From Dehalococcoidales bacterium (GTDB lineage Bacteria > Chloroflexota > Dehalococcoidia > Dehalococcoidales > UBA3254), in contig JAFGOB010000005.1 in the NCBI GenBank assembly GCA_016926695.1, forward strand, positions 6,926 to 70,925: 64,000 bases of DNA, given 5' to 3'. A program made the position numbers and the translations under genes. This document shows, in pieces, positions 43,949 through 54,486 of the stretch. The stretch's first letter is position 1, and each line of letters starts with the position of its first letter. The notes beneath the pieces were generated by a model. It saw only the letters and a list, made by a program, of their open reading frames with translations. It ran no database searches and was not told where the DNA came from.

Positions 43949-46384
43949 CTAGTCCCAGGCTGCAATAGCGGCTACCCGGTCTCCTTCATCCACTTTCATG
44001 ATGATTACGCCCTGGGTGGTGCGTCCCAGCACGGGAATGCCTCCGTCATCTCCGTCTTTCAACGGTGTTAAAATCACCATACCATCATTGGATATCAGCA
44101 TCAACTGCTGATTTAGAGTGACCAGCTTTGCTGCCGCCACTTTTCCTGTTTTTTCGGTAACTTTCAACGTCTTTATGCCCAGGCCGCCGCGGCTCTGCCG
44201 CTTGTAACTTTCAATCTCGGTAAGTTTTCCGTAGCCGTTTATCGTGACCACCAGCAGGTAGGCGCCCATTATTGCCACGGACATGCTTACCAGTTTATCG
44301 CCTTCTTCCAGGCGGATACCGCGCACACCACCGCTGGTACGGGAGCTGCTGCGCAGGCTCTTGACGGTAAAGCGGATAGACTGACCTTCTTCCGTGATCA
44401 GAACCACATCGTCATTATCCGTGGCCAGATCCGCTGCGACCAGTTCGTCCCCTTCCTCCAAATCCATGGCGATAATGCCGCTGCTGCGGATCGAGTCGAA
44501 AAACTCCAGCGATGACTTCTTGATCTCACCCATCTTGGTAGCCATCAGCAGGTACGTATCCGGTTTAAAATCGGTTATGGAAACCACGGCAGTCACTCTT
44601 TCTCCTTCAACAATCGGGAAGAGGTTGACGATGGCCAGTCCCTTGGCTGTGCGGGAGGCATCAGCCGGTATTTCATGGCACTTGAGATGAAAGACCTTGC
44701 CCCGGTTGGTAAAGAAGAACAGGTTGTCATGGGTATCGGCCACCACCAGGAACTTGGCGGCATCTGCTTCACGGATGCCCATTCCCCTGACCCCTTTTCC
44801 CCGGCGGTGTTGAGAGCGGTAAACAGTCTGTGGTATACGTTTAATGAAACCTCGGCCGCTGAGAGTAACAACGACCCGTTCGTGGGGTACTTCTTCAACG
44901 GCAAACTCCATCACGGATTGTTCGCTTATCTCGGTACGGCGTTGATCACCGTACTTGGACTTGAGCTGACCTATTTCTTCTTTAACCAGGTAGAGTATCT
45001 TCTTGCGGTTGGCCAGTAAGTCCTCCAGGTAGGCAATGGTTTTAAGTACCTGCTCGTATTCTTCGATGATCTTGTTGCGTTCCAGATTAGCCAGGCGGCG
45101 AAGTTGCATATCGAGGATGGCCTGGGACTGTTTTTCTGAAAGGTTGAATCTGGACATCAAGTTTTTACGCGCTAACTCGGCCGTGTCGGATTCACGGATG
45201 GTCTTGATCACCGCGTCAATATGGTCGAGGGCAATTTTCAGACCTTCCAGGATATGGGCTCTGGCCTTTGCCCCGGCCAGATCGAACTTGGACCGCCTGG
45301 TAATTACCTCCTGGCGGAAGTTGATAAAATATTCCAGTCCCTCTTTCAGGCTGATTACACGGGGTTGCCCTTCAACCAGTGCCAGCATATTTACAAAGAA
45401 GGCTGACTGCATGGCAGTATATTTGTAAAGCTGGTTTAATACCTGCGGGGGCATCGCCTCCCTTTTAAGCTCCATCACTATACGCATACCCTGACGGTCG
45501 GATTCGTCCCGTACTTCACTGATGCCCTGGATCTTTTTATCTTTCATCAGTGAGGCGATTCGTTCGACCAGGGCGGCTTTGTTGACCTGGTACGGTATCT
45601 CGGTTACAACTATCTGCCGCCGGCCAGTCCCGCCGGTCATATCCGTTGTATGTACTTTTGCCCGTACCACTATTCGTCCGTGTCCGGTAGCATAGGCACT
45701 GCGAATACCGTCCTTGCCCAGGATGATCCCGGCTGTGGGGAAGTCCGGTCCCTTAACATACTGCATAAGTTCGTCCACGGTTGCCTGTGGATTGTCTACC
45801 AGAAAAGTAACAGCGTCACAGACCTCGGTCAAGTTATGCGGAGGAATGTTTGTGGCCATTCCCACCGCTATGCCGGAACTCCCGTTTACCAGAAGGTTGG
45901 GTAGTAAAGCCGGCAGTACCGAGGGCTCTCTCAGGCTGTCGTCGAAGTTTGGGATGAAATCAACGGTATCTCTATCGATATCCACCAGCATCTGCTCGGC
46001 TATTGCCGAGAGGCGGGCTTCCGTATAACGCATGGCCGCAGGAGGATCATTATCCACACTGCCGAAGTTGCCCTGGCCGTCAATGAGAGGATAGCGCATG
46101 GAAAAGTCCTGCGCCAGGCGTACCATGGCATCGTAGACCGAGGAATCGCCATGAGGATGATATTTACCCAGAACGTCTCCCACGATACGGGCGCTTTTAC
46201 GGTACGGCGTGTTACGAAAAATTCCCATATCCTGCATGGAATACAGGATGCGGCGCTGTACCGGCTTCAATCCGTCTCTTACGTCCGGTAAAGCCCGTGA
46301 GATGATAACGCTCATTGCGTAGTCCAGGTAAGAGCTCTTTAACTCTTCCTCAATATTGACTTCACGGGTTGCCCCTACTACCAT
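43949..46384 (-). CDS. gyrA: DNA gyrase subunit A
   Basis: 811 residues. The winged-helix breakage-reunion domain has the [11 protein letters not shown] segment, the quinolone-region [18 protein letters not shown] and the catalytic tyrosine in [11 protein letters not shown]. Six beta-pinwheel blades fill the C-terminus, preceded by the GyrA-box-like [11 protein letters not shown]. Gyrase introduces negative supercoils with GyrB, which is not in this window. It lies six bases downstream of the TPR gene, with GGAGGG for initiation inside that gene's end. Confidence 0.95.
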   Translation of the reverse strand: MVVGATREVNIEEELKSSYLDYAMSVIISRALPDVRDGLKPVQRRILYSMQDMGIFRNTPYRKSARIVGDVLGKYHPHGDSSVYDAMVRLAQDFSMRYPLIDGQGNFGSVDNDPPAAMRYTEARLSAIAEQMLVDIDRDTVDFIPNFDDSLREPSVLPALLPNLLVNGSSGIAVGMATNIPPHNLTEVCDAVTFLVDNPQATVDELMQYVKGPDFPTAGIILGKDGIRSAYATGHGRIVVRAKVHTTDMTGGTGRRQIVVTEIPYQVNKAALVERIASLMKDKKIQGISEVRDESDRQGMRIVMELKREAMPPQVLNQLYKYTAMQSAFFVNMLALVEGQPRVISLKEGLEYFINFRQEVITRRSKFDLAGAKARAHILEGLKIALDHIDAVIKTIRESDTAELARKNLMSRFNLSEKQSQAILDMQLRRLANLERNKIIEEYEQVLKTIAYLEDLLANRKKILYLVKEEIGQLKSKYGDQRRTEISEQSVMEFAVEEVPHERVVVTLSGRGFIKRIPQTVYRSQHRRGKGVRGMGIREADAAKFLVVADTHDNLFFFTNRGKVFHLKCHEIPADASRTAKGLAIVNLFPIVEGERVTAVVSITDFKPDTYLLMATKMGEIKKSSLEFFDSIRSSGIIAMDLEEGDELVAADLATDNDDVVLITEEGQSIRFTVKSLRSSSRTSGGVRGIRLEEGDKLVSMSVAIMGAYLLVVTINGYGKLTEIESYKRQSRGGLGIKTLKVTEKTGKVAAAKLVTLNQQLMLISNDGMVILTPLKDGDDGGIPVLGRTTQGVIIMKVDEGDRVAAIAAWD

Positions 46385-46390
46385 TCTCGG

Positions 46391-47206
46391 TTAACCCTCC
46401 TGTTCCCATTCTTTGTCTTCGTCGACATCTTCAATCAGTTCTTCCGATGACTCGCCGCTTTCTTCGATGAAGGGTGCTGCTTCACCCAGGTCCTCTTCTT
46501 CTTCAAACTCGGATCTGAAGACCCTGTCGTTACCGTACGGCAATATCTCTTCTAGACGTTTACCAGGGAAGGAGACCTGGTTAATCTGGCTGGGATCCTG
46601 GTATATTTCCCGGATGATAACCGAGATTGACTTTTCACTGGAGGCTACGATAGCGGCGGTATACTTGTTTCCGCCCTCCATCAGCTTGATTAATCGCTGT
46701 CCGTTTTTTGAAGGTACCAGTCCCAGGTATTCTCCCCTGCTGTTCAACACCGCCAGGCTGGAACCCTGGGGCTGAAGCGTTACCTTATCTCCGGCTGTCA
46801 TCTTGACCAGCAGTTCTGAAGGAGCGATCTGGTAGAGATTCAGCACTCCCGCTTTGCCTATTTCTTCGATAAATAGCTTCGGTTCGGCCTTCTGGGTATT
46901 GCCTTCCGCATTCACCGGTGGTTCTTCGGCCAGGTGAGTTAGCCTTAGCAGATTTTTTTTAGCTATGGTGTTGTACTGGTCTATAGCCAGGGCCTGTTCA
47001 TAGGCTTCCCTGGCTTTGTTATACTCACCCGTTTCAATGTAGGCTTTTCCCAGGCGGTTGTGGGCGTCGGCATCTTTGGGGAAGTGCTCAATGATAGCCT
47101 TGTTAATATCGATCGATTCCTGCCATTTACCCTCCATTGCGAGGGTAATCGCCTGTTTACTGCTCTGCCTCTTTAATTTTCCTGATTTATTTTCCTGGTA
47201 TGACAT
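46391..47206 (-). CDS. Tetratricopeptide-repeat protein co-transcribed with gyrA
   Basis: 271 residues. Two or three TPR units fill the N-terminal ~90 residues (for example AHNRLGKAYIETGEYNKAREAYEQAL). The middle is a small beta-rich domain (LLVKMTAGDKVTLQPQGSSLAVLNS), and the C-terminus is a highly acidic tail (SEFEEEEDL and SSEELIEDVDEDKEWEQEG). TPRs mediate protein contacts. No partner is known; tight linkage to gyrA (six bases) hints at a shared expression need. Function otherwise unknown. Confidence 0.8.
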   Translation of the reverse strand: MSYQENKSGKLKRQSSKQAITLAMEGKWQESIDINKAIIEHFPKDADAHNRLGKAYIETGEYNKAREAYEQALAIDQYNTIAKKNLLRLTHLAEEPPVNAEGNTQKAEPKLFIEEIGKAGVLNLYQIAPSELLVKMTAGDKVTLQPQGSSLAVLNSRGEYLGLVPSKNGQRLIKLMEGGNKYTAAIVASSEKSISVIIREIYQDPSQINQVSFPGKRLEEILPYGNDRVFRSEFEEEEDLGEAAPFIEESGESSEELIEDVDEDKEWEQEG

Positions 47207-47367
47207 CTTAGTACTCCGTAATTACCCTGACATACCCCGGGTAATCTTACTTATTTTACACTTGTCCACAGATTGAAACAAGCGCTTTATGTTAATCATT
47301 ACTTTATACTTAAGGGCGAGTGTCCGGGTACGTCAGCCCTTCCCGAACACTATTAATATTATAAACA

Positions 47368-47397
47368 AAAGGGGATATTCTTTCAGATATCCCCTTT
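47368..47397 (-). terminator. Terminator of lysC
   Basis: On the minus strand an 11-bp stem (AAAGGGGATAT with its complement) and eight-base loop are followed by TTGTTTATAA, about 60 bases after the lysC stop. The rest of the 253-base spacer to the TPR gene shows nothing further. Confidence 0.75.
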
Positions 47398-47459
47398 CCG
47401 AAATCGGCTGTATGATAACTGATGGAATATTGTTACATAATTACGGGAATAACAACAAC

Positions 47460-48680
47460 CTAGTCTGTTTCCAGCTCGAAAGCACGGTGCAGGGCCCGTA
47501 CCGCGTCTTTCATCCTGGCCTCTTCGATAATACAGGTTATCCTTATCTCAGAGGTTGTAATAAGCTGTATGTTGATTCCCTCCTTGCTCAGTGCGGCGAA
47601 CATCTTGGAAGCATACCCGGGAGTATTTTGCATACCCGTACCGACGATGCTGACTTTGCCTAATTTGGAATTGGTGGTAATCTCCCTGGCTTTAATGGAG
47701 GTGCTTATCGGTTTGATCACCTCTAGGGTTTTTTCCAGATCGCCTCGCGTCACGGTAAAGGTCAGATCGGTAATATCTTCCGTGATCGCGTTCTGCACTA
47801 TAGTATCAACACTGACACCGGCCCTGGCCAATGGTTCAAAAATCGATGCCGCTATACCCGGCTGGTTGGGGATGCCTGTTAAAGCTACTCTGGCTACGTT
47901 AAGGTCGTGAGCTATACCTCTGACCTTATTTCGCACTTCCATAGAATCTCCTCCATGAATCAATGTACCCGGACTGTCGTTGAAGCTTGAAGCTACCATT
48001 ATCGGCATCTTGTAAACACCGGCCAGCTCTACCGCACGGTAATGTATAGCTTTAGAGCCGCTGTAGGTCAGCTCCAGCATCTCATCATAACCTATTTCCT
48101 TAAGTTTATGAGCTTCGGGGCAAAAACGCGGATCAGCGGTATAGATGCCGTCTACATCAGTGTATCTTTCACAGACCCTGGCTTTTAGACTAATGGCCAG
48201 GGCTACTGCGGTTGTATCCGAACCGCCGCGGCCCAGCGTGGTAATATCCTGCTCCCCGGCGATCATACCCTGGAAACCGGCTACCACCACGATATTCCCT
48301 TCATTCAGCTCTTCGACTATTCTCCCGGATTCCACTGAGAGGATCCTGGCTTTGCTGTACGAGTCATCGGTACGGATTCCCGCCTGGCGCCCGTTCAGGC
48401 TGATGGCCTTGTAGCCCATCTTGTGCAGGGCCATCGCCAGCAGGGCGCTGGAGACAATTTCTCCCGTCGAAAGGAGGACATCCATTTCACGGCTGTCAGG
48501 CTGATCGGTAATCTTGTGCGCCAGATCGATCAGTTCATCAGTAGTATCACCCATGGCGGAAATCACCACAACTACCTTGTTGCCGGCGTCATGCGTTTTG
48601 CCTACACGACGCGCTACATTACTGATTTTCGCCGGATCAGCTACTGAACTGCCGCCGTACTTTTGCACAACAATAGCCAT
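47460..48680 (-). CDS. lysC: Aspartate kinase
   Basis: 406 residues, the length of class II aspartokinases with two C-terminal ACT domains. The N-terminal VVQKYGGSSVADPAKI motif binds ATP/aspartate, with GRGGSDTTAVALA and RVCERYTDVDGIYTADPR downstream. It makes aspartyl phosphate for Lys, Thr and Met synthesis, and the ACT domains allow feedback inhibition. As in other class II genes an internal start for the ACT subunit is possible but not shown. AAAGGAG supports the ATG. Confidence 0.95.
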   Translation of the reverse strand: MAIVVQKYGGSSVADPAKISNVARRVGKTHDAGNKVVVVISAMGDTTDELIDLAHKITDQPDSREMDVLLSTGEIVSSALLAMALHKMGYKAISLNGRQAGIRTDDSYSKARILSVESGRIVEELNEGNIVVVAGFQGMIAGEQDITTLGRGGSDTTAVALAISLKARVCERYTDVDGIYTADPRFCPEAHKLKEIGYDEMLELTYSGSKAIHYRAVELAGVYKMPIMVASSFNDSPGTLIHGGDSMEVRNKVRGIAHDLNVARVALTGIPNQPGIAASIFEPLARAGVSVDTIVQNAITEDITDLTFTVTRGDLEKTLEVIKPISTSIKAREITTNSKLGKVSIVGTGMQNTPGYASKMFAALSKEGINIQLITTSEIRITCIIEEARMKDAVRALHRAFELETD

Positions 48681-48831
48681 ATTGCTCCTTTTTTTAGGAA
48701 ACCCGAAGCACTGGTCGTCGATATGCGGATATTATACGTCTGTATTTTTGCAGGTATCTTCAGTGCTTAGTAGTAAATGTTTCTAACTTGATAGCTTTCC
48801 GACCTGCCTGCTGCCCTGAAAATCGCAAGAT

Positions 48832-50019
48832 TCATGGCTGTACCAATCTATTAATGATACCATAACCGGCTTCAATAGAAAAGCCCGAAGCACGGCCTTC
48901 TGCTTCTGTCAGCCTGTGTGCCCCGCTGGGCGTAAAGCCCGGGCCGGAAAGCAGGAAGGGAACGGGTTCAGGCGTGTGCGTCTGTATTTCGATGGGGGTA
49001 GGATGGTCGGGCATTACCAGCAAACGCAGGCTGTCCGCTTCAAAGCCTCTCAATCGGCTGATAATTTCCTGATCGGTCTTTTCAATAGCCTCAACTTTGT
49101 GATCGATTGAGCCGCTGTGCCCGGCCTCGTCGGGGGCTTCAACATGCACCACCACCAGGTCCAGGTCTTTCAGCTTCTTTATGGCCGCCTCTCCCTGTGC
49201 ACGGTAATCATTGTCCAGTCCGTCCGTAACTCCCGGTACCTGGATTATTTCCATCCCGGCCATTTTGGCCAGTCCTCTCAAAAGGTCAACACCGCTGATC
49301 ATGCCGGCTGTAAGGCCATGCTCTTTTTCGAAGGAGGGCAAAGACGGCACCTGTCCGCTGGGCCAGAAAAGCCAGATGGTTGTGGCCGGGAGCTCTCCCC
49401 TGGACTGCCTGGCCAGATTGACCGGATGCCCGGCCATGATGTTTTCGGAACGGCGCATCAGGTCACGCAGGATTTCGCTGCCCTGCCCGAAGGGCAGGTA
49501 ACCGGCCACCGGCTTTCCGGGTATATCATGGGGTGGGGTACAGACTGCTTTGATTGCTTCTTCATGCCCTTTGAGTTTGAGGATATGACGGTAGCTGACA
49601 CCCGCATAAAAGCGGGTGGAGGAGCTGCCGAGAGCTTCATGAAGGGAGGATATCAGTTCGGCGGCTTCAGCGGTGGTGATATGCCCTGCGGAATAATCAC
49701 GCATCTTTCCGTTTTCAACGGATACCAGGTTGCAGCGAAAGACTGCCTCGCCTTCCAGGATATCGATGCCCATGCTCAGTGCTTCGATGGCGCTCCGGCC
49801 TTTATAGTAAATCCTGGGATCGTAGCCGAGGATGGACATGCAGGCCAGTGCGCTGCTGGGCTCCATACCTTCCGGAACGGTCCGTGCCAGACCTACCCGG
49901 CCTTTGCCGGCCAGGACGTCCAGATTAGGCGTACGCGCCAGCTCCAGGCAGGTCTTACCCCCTCTCTGGGGCAGTGGATGACCGGCGGAACCATCAATAA
50001 TTAAAACGCAGTATTTCAT
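48832..50019 (-). CDS. apgM: Cofactor-independent phosphoglycerate mutase, archaeal-type (ApgM)
   Basis: 395 residues of the alkaline-phosphatase superfamily. The N-terminal VLIIDGSAGHPLP contains the metal-binding Asp, and GMEPSSALACMSILGYDP places the catalytic Ser. VVHVEAPDEAGHSG and LVMPDHPTPI carry the other metal ligands. This short class replaces the longer bacterial GpmI in several anaerobes and archaea. It interconverts 3- and 2-phosphoglycerate. AGGTGAG precedes the ATG. Confidence 0.92.
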   Translation of the reverse strand: MKYCVLIIDGSAGHPLPQRGGKTCLELARTPNLDVLAGKGRVGLARTVPEGMEPSSALACMSILGYDPRIYYKGRSAIEALSMGIDILEGEAVFRCNLVSVENGKMRDYSAGHITTAEAAELISSLHEALGSSSTRFYAGVSYRHILKLKGHEEAIKAVCTPPHDIPGKPVAGYLPFGQGSEILRDLMRRSENIMAGHPVNLARQSRGELPATTIWLFWPSGQVPSLPSFEKEHGLTAGMISGVDLLRGLAKMAGMEIIQVPGVTDGLDNDYRAQGEAAIKKLKDLDLVVVHVEAPDEAGHSGSIDHKVEAIEKTDQEIISRLRGFEADSLRLLVMPDHPTPIEIQTHTPEPVPFLLSGPGFTPSGAHRLTEAEGRASGFSIEAGYGIINRLVQP

Positions 50020-50046
50020 GATATCTCACCTGATTTCGTGGACGGT

Positions 50047-50075
50047 TTGCTCAAAAAACCAAATCCGCTTATAAT
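50047..50075 (+). promoter_or_regulatory. Promoter of tRNA-Pro
   Basis: TTGCTC (50047-50052) and a consensus TATAAT (50070-50075) with 17-base spacing end 12 bases before the mature tRNA 5' end. Strong match for a stable-RNA promoter. Confidence 0.7.
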
Positions 50076-50087
50076 ACTATAGGATGT

Positions 50088-50165
50088 CGGGGCGTAGCGC
50101 AGCCTGGTTAGCGCGCAGCGTTCGGGACGCTGAGGTCGGAAGTTCAAATCTTCTCGCCCCGACCA
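50088..50165 (+). tRNA. tRNA-Pro (anticodon CGG)
   Basis: The cloverleaf is complete: acceptor stem CGGGGCG pairs with CGCCCCG; D arm GCGC with GCGC; anticodon stem CAGCG/CGCTG around loop TTCGGGA, anticodon CGG; T arm GGAAG/CTTCT with TTCAAAT loop. The discriminator is A and CCA is encoded (50163-50165). The anticodon reads CCG proline codons. Confidence 0.96.
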
Positions 50166-50327
50166 TAAAAACCACAATATAATATTTCTCAGAAAAAATC
50201 CCCCCAACTTTCCCCGGCTTTTATTCTCCAGGCATCATTTTAAGGTTGACCTCAGCAGATGTCAATCGGAATGCCGATTGTATTTTTACTTAATGTTTTG
50301 TTGTTATTAGCAGAGAGGAGCGTATCG

Positions 50328-50765
50328 ATGAACTCTCGAGTCTGCGTTGATGCCAGTATTGTACTGAGGTGGTTATTACCCGGTCAGCAGGATCTGCAAG
50401 TAGGTTCGCTTTTGGAGAAGTGGGACCGGGCCGGAATCGAGCTGATCGGTCCGCCGCTGTTCAGTATTGAAGTTACTTCATTCATCAGACTCAATGTTTT
50501 TCGTAAAATCCTCCTTCCGAAACAAGGGGAGATGGCTTACGGTTTATTCCGCGAGTTAAACGTAACAATTGTTGCCCCGCCCGATCTTTGTCATGTTGCC
50601 TGGGGACTGGCCGGAAAGTATGACCGGTCCCGGACTTATGATATGCAATACCTGGCAATTGCTGAGTTGGAGAACTGCGAATTCCGGACTGCGGATAAAA
50701 GGCTGATAAATGCCTTAAAAGAGAGAAACAAACGAATACGCTGGATAGATGAGGCAATCACCTGA
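50328..50765 (+). CDS. PIN-domain VapC-like toxin without visible antitoxin
   Basis: 145 residues. The four acidic PIN residues are visible: D in CVDASIVLRW, E in FSIEVTSF, and the aspartates of SRTYDMQYLAIAE and RTADKRLINA. VapC toxins cleave initiator tRNA or rRNA and are usually paired with a small antitoxin. None is encoded in the 160 bases upstream or the ~220 downstream. The start at 50328 follows AGAGGAG; an in-frame start at 50259 is rejected because it adds an unrelated hydrophobic leader. It lies just after tRNA-Pro, a common site of insertion. Confidence 0.8.
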   Translation: MNSRVCVDASIVLRWLLPGQQDLQVGSLLEKWDRAGIELIGPPLFSIEVTSFIRLNVFRKILLPKQGEMAYGLFRELNVTIVAPPDLCHVAWGLAGKYDRSRTYDMQYLAIAELENCEFRTADKRLINALKERNKRIRWIDEAIT

Positions 50766-50985
50766 TAATTACATTGTAGTGCCTTTTTCCATTAACTGAG
50801 GTCTTTTTTCACCTGTATGGGCTAATGGATTGAGGCTGACCGGATGCAGATAGATATAACTACATAATGTACTTAGTATAGAGTTTCACCGTTCGATGAA
50901 AATGCCATTTTTCGTTAAGTAACATGACATAACAGGAAATGATATCCAGAATAAAAGATGAACTTGAATGTATCAGAGAAGATGC

Positions 50986-52392
50986 TTAATGGACTTTACC
51001 CCTGGCATAGGAGGCGTAAATACCCCCCAAGCACAGGGCTGTAAAGATAGCGAAAGCGATCCTGAAACTGTTCAGAAAAGCCGGGTAGTAATCCGGCGTT
51101 ATCGCCACGGGACCGATGATTACAGCCATTACGATCATGGTAATACCCAGACTGAAGGTCTGCCCTACCGAGCGCATGGTGCTCATGACGGCTGAAGCGA
51201 TACCCAGACGGCTGGGTGCGACCGAGCCCATGATGGCGTTGGAATTGGGTGAAGAAAAAAGGGCGAAGCCGATCCCCAGTACGACCAGGATAAGTATAAT
51301 CAGGGCTATATGGGCGTCATTGGTCAGCAGGCTGAGCCCCAGCAGCCCCAGGAATAGACAGGCCATTCCCAGCGAAGCCAGACGACGCGGTTCGATTTTA
51401 TCTGAAAGCCGTCCGGAAAGTGGTGAAAGAACGGACTGTACTACTGGTTGGACGAACAATACCAGCCCTGCCTGGGCGGGAGAGAATCCTTTAAGATATT
51501 GCAGATAAAGGCTGAGCAGGAAGGAAACGGCGAAGACAGCGGTGTAGCTGACCAGGGCGGCCAGGTTGGAAAAGACGAATACTCTGTTATTACGGAAAAT
51601 GGAGATGTTCAACACCGGGCTTTTGGTACGGCTTTCCCAGGCCAGGAAGACAACCAGACCGATTATACCGATCAGGACCAGGATTCCGCCGGTGATCCCC
51701 GGCAGAATGGAAAACCCGTACATCAGGACGACCAGCGCCAGCCCGTAAATAATAGTCCCCGTATAGTCAAACTTCTCGCCCGCACTCCCCCGCCATTCGC
51801 CTTTGACTTTCCAGACCAGAAGCAGTATTACTATTATTCCTATGGGGATATTAATCCCGAAAATATAGCGCCAGCCCAGGTGTTCGGTAAGCATCCCGCC
51901 CAGGAAAGGTCCCAGCGCCGACCCGGCATAGACACAGGCGATATTGATTCCAAGGGCTTTACCTCGCTCTTCATGCGGGTACACAGCGGTAATAAGGGCT
52001 GCCGAGTTTACTGCAACCATAGCTGCCGCCGTTCCCTGGATTGCCCGGCAGGCGATCAGCATGACGGATGAATTGGAGAAAACCGCCAGGGCGGAGATAA
52101 ACGTATACAGCAACATGCCGTAGAGAAAGATCTTCTTCAGACCCAGGATATCGGCCACCCGTCCCGATGGTAAAGCGAAGACGGCTGAGGTGAGTACAAA
52201 GGATGTCACCATCCAGCCGAGGGTGATGGCATCCGCTCCGAACTCATGGCTGATGGTGGGCAGCGCCACATTCAACGAAGAGGACATCATGGTCAGAAAG
52301 ATTACGGCCAGCGAAGAGCTGACCAGGACGATTTTCTTTAACCCGGGTGACGGGGGAGAGTCCGTTTGATTAGAAGTCATCTGGCTTTCCAT
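50986..52392 (-). CDS. DHA2 family MFS drug exporter (EmrB/QacA type)
   Basis: About 468 residues with 14 membrane segments. Motif A is seen as ALPSGRVADILGLKKIF. Motif C is in the GSALGPFLGGMLTEHLGWRYIFGINIPIGI region, diagnostic of antiporters of this family. The frame extends to 52575, but residues before MESQMTSNQ are not MFS-like, so I place the start at 52392; 52380 is a nearby alternative. It exports drugs or toxic metabolites by proton antiport; substrate unknown. No regulator is adjacent. Confidence 0.85.
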   Translation of the reverse strand: MESQMTSNQTDSPPSPGLKKIVLVSSSLAVIFLTMMSSSLNVALPTISHEFGADAITLGWMVTSFVLTSAVFALPSGRVADILGLKKIFLYGMLLYTFISALAVFSNSSVMLIACRAIQGTAAAMVAVNSAALITAVYPHEERGKALGINIACVYAGSALGPFLGGMLTEHLGWRYIFGINIPIGIIVILLLVWKVKGEWRGSAGEKFDYTGTIIYGLALVVLMYGFSILPGITGGILVLIGIIGLVVFLAWESRTKSPVLNISIFRNNRVFVFSNLAALVSYTAVFAVSFLLSLYLQYLKGFSPAQAGLVLFVQPVVQSVLSPLSGRLSDKIEPRRLASLGMACLFLGLLGLSLLTNDAHIALIILILVVLGIGFALFSSPNSNAIMGSVAPSRLGIASAVMSTMRSVGQTFSLGITMIVMAVIIGPVAITPDYYPAFLNSFRIAFAIFTALCLGGIYASYARGKVH

Positions 52393-52583
52393 TGCCTTAT
52401 AGGGGATCCCTGCCCTTTCGAAGTTGAGATAAACGCTGGTATCAGTATATTTCATTGCCGGGTTAAAAACCACTATCCGCAAGTTTCCCGTGGATGTCCT
52501 GCAATTTTTCACCGGATAAATATCCAACGAAAATGTCACCATGGGGGGAGTGAAATCGGACCGGGAAAAGGTCATTTATAAAA

Positions 52584-52613
52584 AACAAGCCCCGGTATGT
52601 ACCGGGGCTTGTT
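52584..52613 (-). terminator. Terminator of the aldehyde ferredoxin oxidoreductase gene
   Basis: A 14-bp perfect stem (AACAAGCCCCGGTA with its complement) closes a two-base centre, followed on the minus strand by TTTTTAT. It begins 22 bases past the AOR stop, so the exporter downstream needs its own promoter. Confidence 0.85.
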
Positions 52614-52635
52614 GAGCGTTGCTGCTGATATAAGA

Positions 52636-54486
52636 CTACCTGTAAAGTACTTCCGCCACGTCGTTCATCCCGAGTCCGATCAGAGTTTCTTTGGCCGGTT
52701 TGCCTGTGGTTGTGTCCCAGCCCATTTCGCTGTAATACTCGTTTGTCAGGTCCGGGGGATTTATGGTTATCCCGGCCCGCGGTCCGACGGTTTTGGGAGG
52801 ATTGCCGATCATACGCTGCGGGAGCAGCCAGGGTGTGGTGATCCCTTCGCGGGCATTAAAGGCCTGGCGTATGGTATCGACACGCTGACCGGCCTTCAGG
52901 ACTTCATCAGTGGTGTAATCCCATCCGGAAACTGTAGCCAGCGCCTCGATAAAATCATCTATGCTGCCGTATCCGTCGCCGAATACGATCATGCAGAGTC
53001 CGGCGGCGTTATAGGCCTGAGAAAGGCAGGCGCCGATTTTATGAGGGGCTCCGCGGCCGACTGTGGAACCGAAGTCGTAACTCGGCACAAGGCCCTTCGG
53101 CAGGGGGCCTTCACCATTCTGAGTGTGCCGGCCGGGCGTCGGTTCCGCTACATAGCCGATGGCGAAGTTCAGACCGCCCCGTGAATCGTGGGCGGGTATT
53201 TCCTGCCCTCCTACATGCATAGCATACTGCTCGGAGCCCTTGCCGATTTTCTCAGCGGCTATCCTGGTCCCGTCGGCAAGAATAGCGCCGAACCCTTCCC
53301 TTTTTGCCATTTTATCCAGCATCGCTATCATATTTTTATGGTTACCCCAGGTCATATCAAGACCGCCGGTGTCCTGCCGGGTAATAATACCGTTTTCATA
53401 GCATTCAATGGCAAAGGCGATGCAGGCGCCGGCGCCGATGGTATCAAGGCCATAACGGTTGCAGATGTCGTTGGCCTTGATGATGGAGTCAACGTTGTCA
53501 TTCAGCAAATTGCCTCCGAATATAGCCTGGGTCTCATATTCAGGCTTATGGGCGTGTTCTCCCCACTGGTATTCGCATTCCTCCGTGCTCTTTTTCATGA
53601 TGCCGCCGCAGGCTATGGGGCAATGCCAGCAGCCCCATCTTCTCTCCTGCTTGGCGACTATGTGCTCCCCATCGATCTCTTTGTAGGTAGGAAAGTCTTC
53701 CACGGCGGTTCCGCCCCAATTTTTACAGGGGGTATCATCGCCCGTAACACTCATGTTATACATACCGCAGGTACCGAAGTCTTTCATCAGCTTGGCGGAG
53801 CCCATATTGGCCAGGTGCTTTTTCCGCATGGCGGCTGATTTCTCTTTGTCGGCCACAGGGATATCCAGATTGCCCTTGAGCGCAATAGCTTTCAGTCTCT
53901 TGGATCCCATCACAGCCGCCAGACCGGAACGCGCCGCCGCGCGGCCCTTGTTGTTCATAACGGCGGACATGAGCGAAAGCTGCTCGCCGGAGGGGCCGAT
54001 GCAGGCTACTTCGACGTCTTTTCCATGCTCGCTGCGTATAATATCCTCGGTATCAAAGGTATCTTTACCCCATAGACTGGATGCGTCCTTTAGCTCCGCT
54101 TTGCCGTTGTCAATCAGCAGATAGACCGGTTTTTCGGATATGCCCTGGAAGAAGACCGCATCGTATCCGGCGAATTTCAGGAAGGGACCGACATTGCCGC
54201 CGGAATTAGCGTCGCCCCAGCCGCCGGTGAGCGGGGATTTACCTACCATCACATACCGGGACCCGCCTAATGCATCCGTGCCTGTCAGGACCCCTGTGGT
54301 GATGCCCACGATCGCATCCGGTCCCAGCGGATCGACGCCGGGTTTCTGCTTGTTGAACAATATGTGTGCTCCCAGACCGTAGCCGCCCAGATAATCCCTG
54401 GCAATCTTTTCATCCAGAGGTTCTTCGGCTATCGTCCCCTTCGTAAGGTCTACCCAGAGAATCTTACCCATAAAACCATGCGCCAT
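52636..54486 (-). CDS. Tungsten-type aldehyde:ferredoxin oxidoreductase
   Basis: 616 residues, standard AOR length. The N-terminal domain GKILWVDLTKGTI and the GGYGLGA and GGRYV-like (GGSRYVMVGKSPLTGGWGDANSGG) loops bind the bis-pterin tungsten cofactor. The 4Fe-4S cysteines are in WGCWHCPIACGG (C-x2-C-x3-C) with the fourth in AGLCMIVFG. It oxidises aldehydes to acids, reducing ferredoxin, or runs in reverse. It could exchange ferredoxin electrons with the bifurcating hydrogenase at 13-19 kb. GAGGAGG supports the ATG. No molybdopterin or tungstate-transport genes are nearby. Confidence 0.93.
   Translation of the reverse strand: MAHGFMGKILWVDLTKGTIAEEPLDEKIARDYLGGYGLGAHILFNKQKPGVDPLGPDAIVGITTGVLTGTDALGGSRYVMVGKSPLTGGWGDANSGGNVGPFLKFAGYDAVFFQGISEKPVYLLIDNGKAELKDASSLWGKDTFDTEDIIRSEHGKDVEVACIGPSGEQLSLMSAVMNNKGRAAARSGLAAVMGSKRLKAIALKGNLDIPVADKEKSAAMRKKHLANMGSAKLMKDFGTCGMYNMSVTGDDTPCKNWGGTAVEDFPTYKEIDGEHIVAKQERRWGCWHCPIACGGIMKKSTEECEYQWGEHAHKPEYETQAIFGGNLLNDNVDSIIKANDICNRYGLDTIGAGACIAFAIECYENGIITRQDTGGLDMTWGNHKNMIAMLDKMAKREGFGAILADGTRIAAEKIGKGSEQYAMHVGGQEIPAHDSRGGLNFAIGYVAEPTPGRHTQNGEGPLPKGLVPSYDFGSTVGRGAPHKIGACLSQAYNAAGLCMIVFGDGYGSIDDFIEALATVSGWDYTTDEVLKAGQRVDTIRQAFNAREGITTPWLLPQRMIGNPPKTVGPRAGITINPPDLTNEYYSEMGWDTTTGKPAKETLIGLGMNDVAEVLYR

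Noticed and set aside
53188..53838. 216-residue plus-strand frame opposite AOR
   Set aside because: Lies entirely inside the AOR gene, which has all its cofactor motifs.
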